A stretch of DNA of 64,000 nucleotides from NCBI GenBank assembly GCA_039818345.1, contig JBCBUC010000009.1, forward strand, positions 53,722-117,721. Reading direction: 5' to 3'. A program made the position numbers and the translations under genes. Each line of letters starts with the position of its first letter. Position 1 is the stretch's first letter. Positions 51,665 to 61,348 of this stretch are shown piece by piece. Under the pieces are notes generated by a model. It had not been told where the DNA came from. It did no database searches and worked only from the letters and a program-made list of their open reading frames with translations. This DNA comes from Parvularcula sp039818345. GTDB taxonomy: Bacteria; Pseudomonadota; Alphaproteobacteria; Caulobacterales; Parvularculaceae.

Positions 51665-54514
51665 TTACTCTGCCAGCGGGTTGGCGCCCGGCGAAAGAAC
51701 TTTCCGCATCTCATCGGTCGATAGCTCATACCGCTCTTGCCACGGAGATTTATGATTTGCTGGCGTCACCTCGACCGCCGTCACCTTGTATTCAGGGCAG
51801 TTTGTGGCCCAATCGGACAACTCCGTTGTGACCACGTTTGCTCCGGTCTCCGGGTGATGGAAGGTTGTGTAGACAACACCGGGTTGCATCCGCTCAGAGA
51901 CTTTTGCGCGCAACGAGATTTCTCCCTTTCGCGACCGAACCGCGACCCAATGGCCATCGCGAATGCCCCGTGTCTCGGCGTCAGCTGGATGAATCTCAAG
52001 AAGGTCTTCATCATGCCAGGTATCATTCGCGGTACGGCGCGTTTGGGCACCAACATTATATTGAGACAAGATACGGCCAGTCGTCAGGATCAGTGGGAAC
52101 TTCCGATTGGTTTTTTCTTCCGTCGGCACATAATCGGTGACCACGAACTGACCTTTGCCGCGAACAAACTCATCAACGTGCATGATCGGTGTGCCGTCCG
52201 GTGCATCTTCGTTACATGGCCACTGGACTGAGCCTTTTTCGTCGAGAGTCGTGAAGGAAACTCCGCTAAAGGAAGGCGTCAACGCCGCAATTTCATCCAT
52301 AATGCCCGAGGCGCTTTGGTGTCCCATTTCATAACCGAGGGCACGCGCGAGGTCTTGGGTCACTTCCCATTCCTCTTTTCCCGTCTTTGATTTCATCACC
52401 GGACGAACACGATTGATGCGGCGTTCTGCGTTGATGAACGTTCCGTCTTTTTCCAAAAACGATGTACCCGGTAAGAAGACATGCGCAAACCTCGCGGTCT
52501 CATTAAGGAAAAGATCCTGGACGACCAAGATATCGAGGGCCGTGAGCGCTGCTTCGACGTGCTGTGTGTCCGGATCGGACTGCGCCACATCTTCGCCTTG
52601 GATATACATCCCGCGATAAGTTCCCGCACAGGCCTCGTCGAACATATTGGGAATACGAAGGCCCGGCGCGTTATCCATACGGACCTTCCACGCTTTTTCA
52701 AAGGTCGCCCGCGCGGCATCATCGGTTACCGGACGATAACCAGACAACTCATGCGGGAAGGATCCCATATCGCAAGATCCTTGCACATTATTCTGCCCGC
52801 GCAAGGGGTTCACGCCCACTCCGCGTCGCCCAATATTCCCCGTCACCATCGCAAGATTGGCCATCCCCATCACCATGGTGGAGCCTTGGCTATGCTCGGT
52901 GACGCCCAGACCGTAATAGATCGCGGCGTTTGGAGCAGTAGCGAACATTCGCGCTGCTTGCCGAATGTCTTGAGCCGGAACACCCATGGTCTCAGCTATT
53001 GCCTCAGGGGAATTCTCCTTAGAAACAATGAAGTTGAACCATTCTTTGAACGATGAGAGGTCACACCGTTCCTTGACGAAAGCATCATCCATTAAGCCTT
53101 CGGTGGCCACGACATGCGCAATCGCGTTGATCATCGCGACATTGGTTCCTGGCATGAGCGGCAGATGGTACTCTGCCTGAATGTGGGGTGTCCGGACCAG
53201 ATCGATCTTACGTGGATCAGCAACGATCAGCTTTGCCCCTTCGCGCAAGCGCCGCTTCATCTGAGACGCAAAGACGGGATGGGCATCAGTGGGATTAGCC
53301 CCGATGACAAAAATGACGTCTGCGTCTTGGACGCTGTCAAAATCCTGCGTGCCCGCTGACGTTCCATAGGTCTGTTTGAGGCCATACCCCGTGGGCGAAT
53401 GGCAGACACGGGCACAGGTGTCGACATTGTTGTTACCGAACGCTGTCCGCACCAACTTTTGGACAAGCCAAACCTCCTCAGCCGTGCAGCGGGAGGACGT
53501 AATGGCACCGACAGATTTAGGACCATAATTCGCTTGCGTCGCTTTAAATCGATCCGCTGCAAAGTTGATCGCTTCATCCCAAGAGACCACACGCCATGGA
53601 TCCGTGATCTTTTCCCGGATCATCGGCTCCGTGATACGATCTTTATGGGTGGCATAACCGAAGGCGAAGCGTCCTTTCACGCATGAATGTCCATGATTAG
53701 CGCCGCCGTCTTTATAGGGAACCATACGGACAACTTGATCGCCTTTCAGCTCTGCTTTGAACGAACACCCGACGCCGCAATAGGCGCAAGTCGTCAAAAC
53801 GGTCCGTTCGGGCACCCCATGTTCGACCACTGATTTTTCTTGTAGGGTTGCGGTGGGACAAGCCTGGACACAGGCGCCGCATGACACGCACTCTGAATCA
53901 AAGAAATCAGCGCCAGCCACGGCGATTTTGGAGTCAAACCCTCGGCCGTCAACCGTCAGCGCGAGCGTACCTTGCACTTCGTCACAAGCACGTACGCAAC
54001 GCGAACACACGATACACTTCGACGGATCAAAATCGAAATAGGGATTACTCTGATCTTTCTCTGTATCAAGATGGTTTTCACCATCATAACCATAACGGAC
54101 ATCACGCAGACCAACGACACCGGCCATGTCCTGAAGCTCACAATCACCATTGTCCGAGCATGTCAGGCAATCCAATGGATGATCGGAGATATAAAGCTCC
54201 ATCACCCCGCGCCGAAGTCGGCTTAGACGATCAGTCTGCGTACTCACCTTCATCCCCTCACGCACAGGGGTTGTGCAGGACGCGGGTGTCCCTCGTTGAC
54301 CATCGATTTCCACCAAGCAGAGCCGACAGGAGCCATAGCTCTTAAGGGAGTCCGTGGCGCAGAGTTTGGGGACCGAAATACCGAGCGTGGCCGCCGCGCG
54401 CATCACACTGGCGCCCTCCTCAACCTCAACCCGGAAACCGTCGATCTCTAAGGAGACCATCTTGCCTGTCTTGGGTTTCGGCGTACCAAAATCAAATTCC
54501 TTCAGGATCGCCAT
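51665..54514 (-). CDS. fdsA: NAD-dependent formate dehydrogenase, molybdenum alpha subunit
   Basis: 949 aa. Order of domains: N-terminal 2Fe-2S ferredoxin (Cys in LCATDSLKSYGSCRLCLVE), NuoG-type HPLDCLTCSDNGDCELQ, two 4Fe-4S clusters in CIVCSRCVRACDE and CVSCGACVQACP, then the molybdopterin domain with CAYCGVGC and the molybdenum-ligating Cys in CARVCHSPTGYGLK, and a C-terminal dinucleotide-binding barrel. It oxidises formate to CO2 in the cytoplasm and passes electrons to FdsB. Full length for the family, with all cluster cysteines seen. Confidence 0.96.
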   Translation of the reverse strand: MAILKEFDFGTPKPKTGKMVSLEIDGFRVEVEEGASVMRAAATLGISVPKLCATDSLKSYGSCRLCLVEIDGQRGTPASCTTPVREGMKVSTQTDRLSRLRRGVMELYISDHPLDCLTCSDNGDCELQDMAGVVGLRDVRYGYDGENHLDTEKDQSNPYFDFDPSKCIVCSRCVRACDEVQGTLALTVDGRGFDSKIAVAGADFFDSECVSCGACVQACPTATLQEKSVVEHGVPERTVLTTCAYCGVGCSFKAELKGDQVVRMVPYKDGGANHGHSCVKGRFAFGYATHKDRITEPMIREKITDPWRVVSWDEAINFAADRFKATQANYGPKSVGAITSSRCTAEEVWLVQKLVRTAFGNNNVDTCARVCHSPTGYGLKQTYGTSAGTQDFDSVQDADVIFVIGANPTDAHPVFASQMKRRLREGAKLIVADPRKIDLVRTPHIQAEYHLPLMPGTNVAMINAIAHVVATEGLMDDAFVKERCDLSSFKEWFNFIVSKENSPEAIAETMGVPAQDIRQAARMFATAPNAAIYYGLGVTEHSQGSTMVMGMANLAMVTGNIGRRGVGVNPLRGQNNVQGSCDMGSFPHELSGYRPVTDDAARATFEKAWKVRMDNAPGLRIPNMFDEACAGTYRGMYIQGEDVAQSDPDTQHVEAALTALDILVVQDLFLNETARFAHVFLPGTSFLEKDGTFINAERRINRVRPVMKSKTGKEEWEVTQDLARALGYEMGHQSASGIMDEIAALTPSFSGVSFTTLDEKGSVQWPCNEDAPDGTPIMHVDEFVRGKGQFVVTDYVPTEEKTNRKFPLILTTGRILSQYNVGAQTRRTANDTWHDEDLLEIHPADAETRGIRDGHWVAVRSRKGEISLRAKVSERMQPGVVYTTFHHPETGANVVTTELSDWATNCPEYKVTAVEVTPANHKSPWQERYELSTDEMRKVLSPGANPLAE

Positions 54515-54524
54515 GGCACACCTT

Positions 54525-56087
54525 CTATTCCGCAGCCAAATTGGTTTGCTTTGTCGGCTTGAAATCTTCGGGGAAGTGTTTGATCGCGCTTTGAACGGGA
54601 ATCGGGGTCATCCCGCCCATGGCGCATAGTGATCCGTCGACCATCACTTCACAGAGATCGTCGAGAACGGCGCGTTGCTGCTCTGGTTCTTCGCCCGAAC
54701 GCCACCGATCGATCACTTCGACACCGCGCACCGCACCAATTCGGCAAGGGGTGCACTTCCCACAACTTTCTTCCGCACAGAACTCAAAGGCATATCGTGC
54801 CTGATTCATAAGATCGACTGTGTCGTCAAAGACGACGAGACCCCCATGGCCGACGCCCGCGCCATTGGCCAACATGGTCTCATAATCCATTGGCAGATCA
54901 AAGAGCGACGTCGGTAGATAAGCACCCAAGGGACCGCCGATCTGGACCGTCCGTACAGGGCGACCCGTCCGTGTCCCACAACCGATGTCGTTCACCAACT
55001 GATTGAGCGTGACACCGAAACCAGCCTCGAACAAACCACCATGTTTGATGTTACCGGCGAGTTGGAACGGCATGGTACCGGTTGAGCGCCCCATGCCAAA
55101 GTCCCGGTAATAGGTTGAGCCTTTGGCTAAAATAAGGGGAACGGAGCACAGTGTGATGACATTATGAACGAGCGTTGGTTTTCCATACAAACCCTCGAGC
55201 GCAGGGATCGGAGGTTTCGCCCGCACCTCACCACGCTTCCCCTCGAGGCTGTTGAGAAGGGATGTCTCCTCGCCGCAGATATAGGCACCTGCGCCAACAA
55301 AAACTTCGATATCAAAGGGATGACCGGGCCCTCCTGCATCGGCACCGAGCATGCCTTCGTCATAGGCCCGCCGGATAGCAGTCTTCAGTACATCGTCTGC
55401 AATTGGATATTCTGATCGAAGATAAATATAACCGCGCGTCGCACCGGTTGCGATTCCGGCAATGATCATACCCTCAAGAAGAAGGAAAGGGTCACCTTCC
55501 ATGATCATACGATCAGCAAACGTACCGCTGTCACCTTCATCGGCGTTGACAACGACGTATTTTTGATCGGCTGCCGCTTCGGAAACGGTCTTCCATTTGA
55601 TACCAGCGGGAAAGCCCGCGCCGCCTCGACCACGTAACCCTGAATCGAGAACAGCCTCGCATATTGTCGATGGCCGCATCGTTTGTGCCGCGTGAAGCCC
55701 ATCGAGACCACCGTGGTTTTGATAGTCACGCAAACTGAGCGGGTCGGTGATGCCGCATCGACCAAAGATCAGCCGTGTTTGATTTTTCAGGAAAGGTATC
55801 TCTTCGACAGGGCCAACGCACTTATCATGGGATCCGTCAGCAACCAGAGCAGTAAGCACATCACCAGCTTCCTGCTCATCGATTGGTCCATAACCAACGC
55901 GCGTGCCGTTCCGTTCGACTTCGAGCAACGGCTCGAGCCAATGAAGACCGCGCGAGCCGGTTCGGACAATATCGATCTCGACTCCCTGCTCTTCCGCTGT
56001 ACGCACGAGCGCGACCGCCAATTCATCAGCACCCAAGCTAATGGCCACTGAATCAAGCGGAAGAAAGAGGCGAAGTCGCTTCGTCAC
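54525..56087 (-). CDS. fdsB: NAD-dependent formate dehydrogenase, beta subunit (NuoF-like)
   Basis: 520 aa. An N-terminal thioredoxin-like portion (about 1-110) is followed by the NADH/FMN-binding domain with GLRGRGGAGFPAGIKW, YVVVNADEGDSGTFADR and GAGAYICGEETSLLNS, an SLBB region, and a C-terminal 4Fe-4S motif EESCGKCTPCRIG. It transfers electrons from FdsA to NAD. The start is GTG at 56087, overlapping the gamma-subunit stop (GTGA). Ends 10 nt before fdsA. Confidence 0.96.
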   Translation of the reverse strand: MTKRLRLFLPLDSVAISLGADELAVALVRTAEEQGVEIDIVRTGSRGLHWLEPLLEVERNGTRVGYGPIDEQEAGDVLTALVADGSHDKCVGPVEEIPFLKNQTRLIFGRCGITDPLSLRDYQNHGGLDGLHAAQTMRPSTICEAVLDSGLRGRGGAGFPAGIKWKTVSEAAADQKYVVVNADEGDSGTFADRMIMEGDPFLLLEGMIIAGIATGATRGYIYLRSEYPIADDVLKTAIRRAYDEGMLGADAGGPGHPFDIEVFVGAGAYICGEETSLLNSLEGKRGEVRAKPPIPALEGLYGKPTLVHNVITLCSVPLILAKGSTYYRDFGMGRSTGTMPFQLAGNIKHGGLFEAGFGVTLNQLVNDIGCGTRTGRPVRTVQIGGPLGAYLPTSLFDLPMDYETMLANGAGVGHGGLVVFDDTVDLMNQARYAFEFCAEESCGKCTPCRIGAVRGVEVIDRWRSGEEPEQQRAVLDDLCEVMVDGSLCAMGGMTPIPVQSAIKHFPEDFKPTKQTNLAAE

Positions 56088-56554
56088 TCAGCCACCTCAA
56101 GTCCCGCGGCGCTGCAGCGAGCCTTAATACGTACAGCGTCGGCTCGACCGATCAAACGGCCATCAACCATCGCTGCGGGCGCCACCGAACAGAGGCCCAA
56201 GCAATAGACGTCCTCAACCGTCACGCCCATCGTGGTTGATCCGCCATCGAATGTGTCCTCCAGTTCTTTTCGAACTGTCTGCACACCAGCGGCTTGGCAA
56301 GCCTCAGCAGCACACAAACGTACTAAAATGCCTTCCACGCGGGTCCGCGAAAAGTCTGCATAGAAACTGATGACACCCCGAACCTCAGCACGGCTCAAGT
56401 TAAAGAGGTCGGCAATCAAAAGATCAGCCTCTTCGGGGACGCATCCAAACTCCTCCTGGATCGCCCGTAACGAAGCAATGACGCCGCCTACAGCGCCAAC
56501 GTGTTCCGAAATAATCTCCGTTAAACGGAGGGTTTGGCTCAGGTTTTGCGACAT
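56084..56554 (-). CDS. fdsG: NAD-dependent formate dehydrogenase, gamma subunit (NuoE-like)
   Basis: 156 aa thioredoxin-like 2Fe-2S protein. FGCVPEEADLLIADLFNLSRAEV is the helical part, and the cluster cysteines are in RLCAAEACQAAG and DVYCLGLCSVAP. First gene of the fdsGBA-fdhD operon. The frame is open to 56605, but the ATG at 56554 with AGGAG nine nt upstream gives the usual length. No regulator is adjacent; purU is divergent with a 114 bp gap, so a shared control region is possible. Confidence 0.93.
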   Translation of the reverse strand: MSQNLSQTLRLTEIISEHVGAVGGVIASLRAIQEEFGCVPEEADLLIADLFNLSRAEVRGVISFYADFSRTRVEGILVRLCAAEACQAAGVQTVRKELEDTFDGGSTTMGVTVEDVYCLGLCSVAPAAMVDGRLIGRADAVRIKARCSAAGLEVAE

Positions 56555-56668
56555 CCCTTCGAGCTCCTGACACGCACCATCAATTGGCAACAAAACTGTC
56601 TGCAACGACTTCTCTTTGCCATTTAGAGTTATACATCGTACTGGACAGCCGAATTAATGGAAAGCTCT

Positions 56669-57523
56669 ATGACCAGCCGATTTATCTTCACAACCCAGTG
56701 CCAGGACCAGGTCGGCATCGTTGCGGCGGTCGCGACCTGCCTACTCGATCACGGCTTCTTTATTGATGAAGCGGCGCAATTTGGCGATGAGTTGACCGGT
56801 CGTTTCTTCATGCGCCTGCAAATCCGTCAGGTGGATGATGTTTGTAATACTGATGATTTTAAGGTTCAATTCCAAGGTGTCGCTGATCGCTTCAAGATGG
56901 AATGGTCATTAGACGAACTAACAACACGACCACGGGTCATGTTGATGGTGTCGAAGTTTGATCATTGCCTCAGCGACCTTCTCTACCGGCACCGCATTGG
57001 TGAACTTGAAGCCGACATCACGGCCATTGTTTCCAATCATGAGACGCTACGGCATCTTGCTGATCAAGCGGACATTCCGTTCCACCACATTCCCGTCACG
57101 GCAGAAACGAAACCGCAAGCAGAAGCACAGCTCACGGCACTGATCGAAGAGACGCGCAGTGAGCTGGTCGTCCTTGCACGGTACATGCAAGTGCTATCGG
57201 CTGAGATGTGCGAGAAATACTCAGGCCGTGTGATTAACATTCATCACAGCTTCCTGCCGAGTTTTAAGGGCGCGAAACCCTATCACCGCGCCCATGACCG
57301 CGGCGTGAAACTGATCGGCGCCACGGCCCATTATGTGACATCGGACCTCGATGAAGGGCCGATCATCGAACAAATGGTTGAGCGCGTGGACCACAGCGAC
57401 TCCGCCACCGACCTCGTCGCCATGGGCCGGGACGTGGAGGCGAGCACGTTGGCAAGAGCGGTGAAGATGCATCTTGAACGGCGCGTTTTCCTCAACGGCA
57501 TTCGAACGGTTGTGTTCTGGTAG
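56669..57523 (+). CDS. purU: Formyltetrahydrofolate deformylase
   Basis: About 284 aa. N-terminal ACT domain (about residues 3-85, starting SRFIFTTQCQDQVGIVAAV), then a formyl-transferase/hydrolase fold with the catalytic Asn and His in VINIHHSFLPS and the catalytic Asp in GATAHYVTSDLDEGPI. It hydrolyses 10-formyl-THF to THF and formate. In this window it links folate-bound C1 units to formate dehydrogenase, encoded divergently. The ATG at 56669 has GGAAAG six nt upstream; an ATG at 56657 is the alternative. Confidence 0.95.
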   Translation: MTSRFIFTTQCQDQVGIVAAVATCLLDHGFFIDEAAQFGDELTGRFFMRLQIRQVDDVCNTDDFKVQFQGVADRFKMEWSLDELTTRPRVMLMVSKFDHCLSDLLYRHRIGELEADITAIVSNHETLRHLADQADIPFHHIPVTAETKPQAEAQLTALIEETRSELVVLARYMQVLSAEMCEKYSGRVINIHHSFLPSFKGAKPYHRAHDRGVKLIGATAHYVTSDLDEGPIIEQMVERVDHSDSATDLVAMGRDVEASTLARAVKMHLERRVFLNGIRTVVFW

Positions 57524-57566
57524 CGAGCGGACCGCCGCCGCAACACAAGACGGGCCTGAACCTGAT

Positions 57567-57588
57567 AGCGGGGGCGCTAGGCCCCGCT
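57567..57588 (+). terminator. GC-rich hairpin after purU
   Basis: AGCGGGG (57567-57573) pairs with CCCCGCT (57582-57588) across an 8 nt loop. The following TCGTCTGTGT is only weakly U-rich, so termination is likely but not strong. Confidence 0.45.
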
Positions 57589-57655
57589 CGTCTGTGTACC
57601 GTTCATGGGTTCGGAACAGCGATAGAGCGATCATCGTGCAATGATGATGAAAACA

Positions 57656-57732
57656 TGGCGCGAGTGACGGGGCTCGAACCCGCGACCTCCGGCGTGACAG
57701 GCCGGCACTCTAACCAACTGAGCTACACCCGC
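57656..57732 (-). tRNA. tRNA-Asp (anticodon GTC)
   Basis: Reverse-strand cloverleaf of 77 nt with encoded CCA. Acceptor stem GCGGGTG/CACTCGC, D-arm AGCTCAGTTGGTTAGAGT, anticodon loop CTGTCAC with GTC, and T-arm GCGGGTTCGAGCCCCG with the invariant TTCGA. Confidence 0.97.
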
Positions 57733-57795
57733 GCATGTGCGCCAAACCCGGCGCGAGCCGCGGTGCTAGAGCCCCGGGAACGGGCCGTCAAGCAA

Positions 57796-58074
57796 TCAAT
57801 CATGTTTCTGCGCGGCCTCTTTTTTCGCCGCCTCGCGGAGCTCAGCAATGGCAATCAAGGTAAGGGTTGGTACAAACCCGTCGGCCTGATCGGTGAGGTC
57901 CACCACCTCCCAAAGCTGCGCGAGGCCCTTCCAACCAAAAAGAGCAAATCCAATAGCTGCGAGGATGAAGTCAAACACGGTCCCAAAGCCTGGGATCCGC
58001 CCGATCAGAGCGTCAGCCAGATCGAGCAAGATCGCAACGACCAGCTTGATTTGCGCAACACGCACAGGGGTCAT
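57796..58074 (-). CDS. Small membrane protein, unknown
   Basis: 92 aa with two hydrophobic segments (VAQIKLVVAILLDLADALIG and FDFILAAIGFALFGWKGLAQ) and a charged C-terminus AELREAAKKEAAQKHD. No family recognised. Its start overlaps the stop of the upstream hydrolase by 4 nt, which supports translation. Adjacent to tRNA-Asp. Confidence 0.65.
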   Translation of the reverse strand: MTPVRVAQIKLVVAILLDLADALIGRIPGFGTVFDFILAAIGFALFGWKGLAQLWEVVDLTDQADGFVPTLTLIAIAELREAAKKEAAQKHD

Positions 58075-58994
58075 GGGGAGGTCTCCAGAAATTCGCGGAC
58101 AGCGCTGATAAATGCATCGAACTGATCATGGTGAGGCCAGTGCCCAGCATCCTCGACATCAAAGAGGCGCACGTTCTGAAACGGTTCCATGCGGCCATCA
58201 TCCTTGGGGCTCGTCGCCCAACTCTCCATACCGTAAACAAGAAGAACAGGGCACTGAATGTCTGCGTAGAGCCGGCCATACTCGTCCGGCGGCGTTGGAC
58301 GCCATTCGGTGAGGCCAAGCCCTGGGTCGTATTTCCAACCGAAGCCATCATCGAATTGGCGAAGCGCGTGGGTCGCCAAATGCTGCGCTTGCTCGGGATG
58401 AAGCTGCTGATGGAGCGCCGCCATTCGCGCGATCCCCTCGTCTTTGGTCTCAAAGCGGCGGGGCTCCCGCTCTTGGGCCTTCAACCGTTTCTCGACGATC
58501 TCACGGAGACGCTCTGATGCGGGCTTCTCCATGATCTTGTCAAAGGTCCCTTGCGAGAACCCAAGGCCCTCCATGGCAATCAGGGAACGGACCTTATCAC
58601 TAAAGGCTGCGGTATAGTGCAGCGTGATATTGCCGCCGAATGAGTGGCCGATCACGTCGAATGGCGGGGTAAACCCAAGCCTTTCAAGATGTTTTATATG
58701 CGCACCGAAGTCGGTCACCATATCGGCAAAGGCGTAGCTACCGCCCGGCGCCCAGTCGCTATCGCCGTGGCCACGAAGATCGGGGACCGCGAGACAGCGG
58801 ATGTCGCGCAAAGCCTCAACGGTCCAATCCCAGCTACGGCCATGGTCCTTGCCGCCATGCTGAAGCACAACCAACGGTAAGGATGGATCCCCCCAGATGC
58901 GGAGTTTCAATCCGAGGCCAGCAACCTCGACCCGCTCGTCACGCAGCAAATCCTCACTGGGAAGCGGCGGGGCAGATGTGACTTTTGATACCAC
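58071..58994 (-). CDS. Alpha/beta hydrolase
   Basis: 307 aa. Oxyanion region VVLQHGGKDHGRSWDW, DLRGHGDSDW, nucleophile Ser in VIGHSFGGNITLHY, a helical cap (residues about 165-215), and a C-terminal His in VEDAGHWPHHDQ. Likely an esterase or related hydrolase acting on a small ester or thioester; the substrate is not visible. The start is GTG at 58994, overlapping the phosphoglycerate mutase stop as TAGTG. Confidence 0.85.
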   Translation of the reverse strand: MVSKVTSAPPLPSEDLLRDERVEVAGLGLKLRIWGDPSLPLVVLQHGGKDHGRSWDWTVEALRDIRCLAVPDLRGHGDSDWAPGGSYAFADMVTDFGAHIKHLERLGFTPPFDVIGHSFGGNITLHYTAAFSDKVRSLIAMEGLGFSQGTFDKIMEKPASERLREIVEKRLKAQEREPRRFETKDEGIARMAALHQQLHPEQAQHLATHALRQFDDGFGWKYDPGLGLTEWRPTPPDEYGRLYADIQCPVLLVYGMESWATSPKDDGRMEPFQNVRLFDVEDAGHWPHHDQFDAFISAVREFLETSP

Positions 58995-59707
58995 TAAAAG
59001 CCGGAGGGAAGCGTGGCCGCCCTCTCCTCATCAAGGTAACGGGCGGCGGTCGGTTTCAACGATGCGTCGAGTTCGATGAGAAGCGGATTGCCTGTGGGAA
59101 TCTCCACCCCGGTGATGTCATCGTCGCTGACGCCGAAAAGCACTTTGACCAGTGCACGGAGTGAATTACCGTGCGCTGCAATGATCAAATTCTGTCCCGT
59201 ACGGATGGCTGGCGCAATCGCTTCTTGCCAATAAGGTTCCGTCCGATCGAGCGTGGTCTTTAGACTCTCCGTGCTTGGCACATCAATGCCGCGATACCGG
59301 CGATCAACCAGCGATGGAAAAGCTGCCTGATCGTCAAGCGGTGGCGGCGGCGTGTCATAGCTTCGGCGCCAGATATGAACTTGTTCGTCGCCGTGTTTGT
59401 CGGCGGTCTCTTTTTTATCGAGACCGGTGAGGCCGCCATAATGGCGTTCATTTAGCCGCCAGTCCTTGATGACGGGGAGCCATGGCTCTCCCATCCCATC
59501 AAGCGCCAGGTTCAGTGTGCGGATGGCACGCGACAAGACCGAGGTAAAACACGCGTGGAACTCGACACCTGAACCCTTGAGAAGTTCACCGGCCTTTTGT
59601 GCTTCCGCCACGCCCTTATCGGTCAGAGGAACATCAACCCAACCGGTGAAGCGGTTTTCAAGGTTCCAGGCCGACTGGCCATGGCGAAGAAAGGCAAGGG
59701 TGGGCAT
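58994..59707 (-). CDS. gpmA: 2,3-bisphosphoglycerate-dependent phosphoglycerate mutase
   Basis: 237 aa histidine-phosphatase fold. The phosphohistidine is in LAFLRHGQSAWN, followed by RFTGWVDVPLTDKG, the LNERHYGGLTGLDK loop, and the second catalytic His in LIIAAHGNSLRALV. It interconverts 3- and 2-phosphoglycerate in glycolysis or gluconeogenesis. Length is in the dPGM range. It sits upstream of the alpha/beta hydrolase with a one-nucleotide overlap. Confidence 0.95.
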   Translation of the reverse strand: MPTLAFLRHGQSAWNLENRFTGWVDVPLTDKGVAEAQKAGELLKGSGVEFHACFTSVLSRAIRTLNLALDGMGEPWLPVIKDWRLNERHYGGLTGLDKKETADKHGDEQVHIWRRSYDTPPPPLDDQAAFPSLVDRRYRGIDVPSTESLKTTLDRTEPYWQEAIAPAIRTGQNLIIAAHGNSLRALVKVLFGVSDDDITGVEIPTGNPLLIELDASLKPTAARYLDEERAATLPSGF

Positions 59708-59758
59708 AACGAACTCCGAACTGATCCAGGCGGACTTAGAACGAAGATTGAGCGCGCG

Positions 59759-60994
59759 CTACTCTGGCAGACGAATGTCCACCCAGACGAGACGATGATC
59801 TGAGCTCACGACCGGATAGCCAGGGCCCACAAGCTCGAAACCAGGTTCGCCAGGAGCTGGCCAAAACGTCCCGCTGGCGAGCACTTCGAGGTTTGACGAG
59901 GGCAGCACATAGTCGACGCGCAAATTTCCCACCCGCTGATCGGAAAAATCACCAGTATCTAGGGTGTGATCGCCATCATGGCTCAGATTGGCGTCACCTT
60001 GTTCATAGGCCGCTTCGTCACCGCCAGTGCTCAAAGGTTCAGGATCGAGAACCCGCGACGAGGCAATGAGGTCAGCGATCGCATGCTGCGCAACACCGTC
60101 CACGCGGTCACCGTCGACGGGGTCTGCGTTGAGATCACCGGCAATTACAAAAAAGGCATCTGACGAGAGACCGCCAACCATCCCCTTGTCATCAACCAGC
60201 CAGGCCGCATCCGTTTGCGTGATATACTCATGCAGCAATCTGATTTCGTCATGATTACGGCGGCCGTTGCGGTCTTCAGGCCCGTCAAAACCAGGTGGTG
60301 TTGGGTGCGCCAACACAAAGTGAAGGGTTTGACCATCAACAACGACCGGCACATCGGCATGGGTCTTTGAAGAAAGACGGAAAATGTCCTGCGCGTCGCT
60401 CGAGTAAAAATCAGTAGGCATCAAATTTTCAGGAAGGTCTTTCCAAAGAAAATTCTGAAACGTCCGAATGCCTGCTTCGTTGATGGGGTAGCGCGAAATA
60501 ACGCCGAAGGCGTATTGACCCGGAAAACGGCCAAATCCGAAGGCATCATTGCCATATTCTTGGCTGCCAGGGGCGTGATCATTGCGGCCGTCACCATCAA
60601 GATCAACCCAGCTCGCCACACCGGTGTTCGACGCAAGAGCAAAGCGGTAGCTGTAACCACCATCGATGAGATCAGCGAAGAGATCGAGAGCGCGTCCGTC
60701 GGGGTCATAGTCGATCTCGTTCACCACCAAGATATCCGGGTCAACGGACTGGATAATCGCCTTGATGGCATCCGTACGCCGATGATTGTTGAGCTCAAGC
60801 TCAGCGATCAAGCCGCCTGCCCTCTCGCGGCTGTAAAGAGCCACATTGAAGGTCGCAACCCGTAGCGCGCCATCGGCTTTCGTTGGAACTGCTTCGGGCA
60901 CAGGCTCGAACGACAATGGTTCCTGAGGTGACTGTTCTGCGCATGATGCAAGAGCGGCAAGAGCCAGCGCCGCGACGCTCCATCGTCTTCGCAT
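59759..60994 (-). CDS. Endonuclease/exonuclease/phosphatase-fold lipoprotein
   Basis: About 411 aa. A lipoprotein signal (WSVAALALAALASC, Cys near residue 19) precedes an EEP domain with RVATFNVALYSRE, ILVVNEIDYDP (metal Glu), VLAHPTPPGFDGPEDRNGRR, FFVIAGDLNADPVDGDR and a C-terminal SSDHRLVWVDIRLP. These are the metal- and phosphate-binding motifs of the DNase I/phosphatase superfamily. Attached to a membrane, it may be a phosphodiesterase or phosphatase in the cell envelope. The frame begins at 61018; the ATG at 60994 is preferred for the signal. Confidence 0.85.
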   Translation of the reverse strand: MRRRWSVAALALAALASCAEQSPQEPLSFEPVPEAVPTKADGALRVATFNVALYSRERAGGLIAELELNNHRRTDAIKAIIQSVDPDILVVNEIDYDPDGRALDLFADLIDGGYSYRFALASNTGVASWVDLDGDGRNDHAPGSQEYGNDAFGFGRFPGQYAFGVISRYPINEAGIRTFQNFLWKDLPENLMPTDFYSSDAQDIFRLSSKTHADVPVVVDGQTLHFVLAHPTPPGFDGPEDRNGRRNHDEIRLLHEYITQTDAAWLVDDKGMVGGLSSDAFFVIAGDLNADPVDGDRVDGVAQHAIADLIASSRVLDPEPLSTGGDEAAYEQGDANLSHDGDHTLDTGDFSDQRVGNLRVDYVLPSSNLEVLASGTFWPAPGEPGFELVGPGYPVVSSDHRLVWVDIRLPE

Positions 60995-61026
60995 CGAACC
61001 TGCCTCGCCCCGCATCACGCTAATCG

Positions 61027-61251
61027 TCAGTGAACGAAGAAAGTTTTCGCAATCCCGAGAACGCCGAGATAGGTGAAGAAACTGATCACCAAATTAGCGA
61101 AGATATTAGCACCGAGCAGCACCAATGTGATGAACATCACAACAGCGAGCACCGCGGGCAAAAAAATCGTATAACCTGCGGTCATCAGCGAGTGATAGGT
61201 CTCAGCCTGATGGGTGGTCGGCTCGTCGTGGTCGTTCGTGGTATCCGTCAC
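61027..61251 (-). CDS. Small membrane protein, aa3-type cytochrome c oxidase subunit IV-like
   Basis: 74 aa, acidic N-terminus then HQAETYHSLMTAGYTIFL and one or two hydrophobic helices ending GIAKTFFVH. The ETYHSxM-type entry resembles the small bacterial aa3 subunit IV group, which often lies near pnt genes. The start is a GTG at 61251 with GAGGAG seven nt upstream; the open frame runs further into pntB. Family call is tentative. Confidence 0.6.
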   Translation of the reverse strand: MTDTTNDHDEPTTHQAETYHSLMTAGYTIFLPAVLAVVMFITLVLLGANIFANLVISFFTYLGVLGIAKTFFVH

Positions 61252-61348
61252 TGACAGCTCCTCGTTCAGGATCGTCGCGCCGCTTAGCCCAACCCGCGCA
61301 AGGCGGCAATTCGCAGCGGCGGAAAATTTTCCGAGGTGCAGTCGCTCT

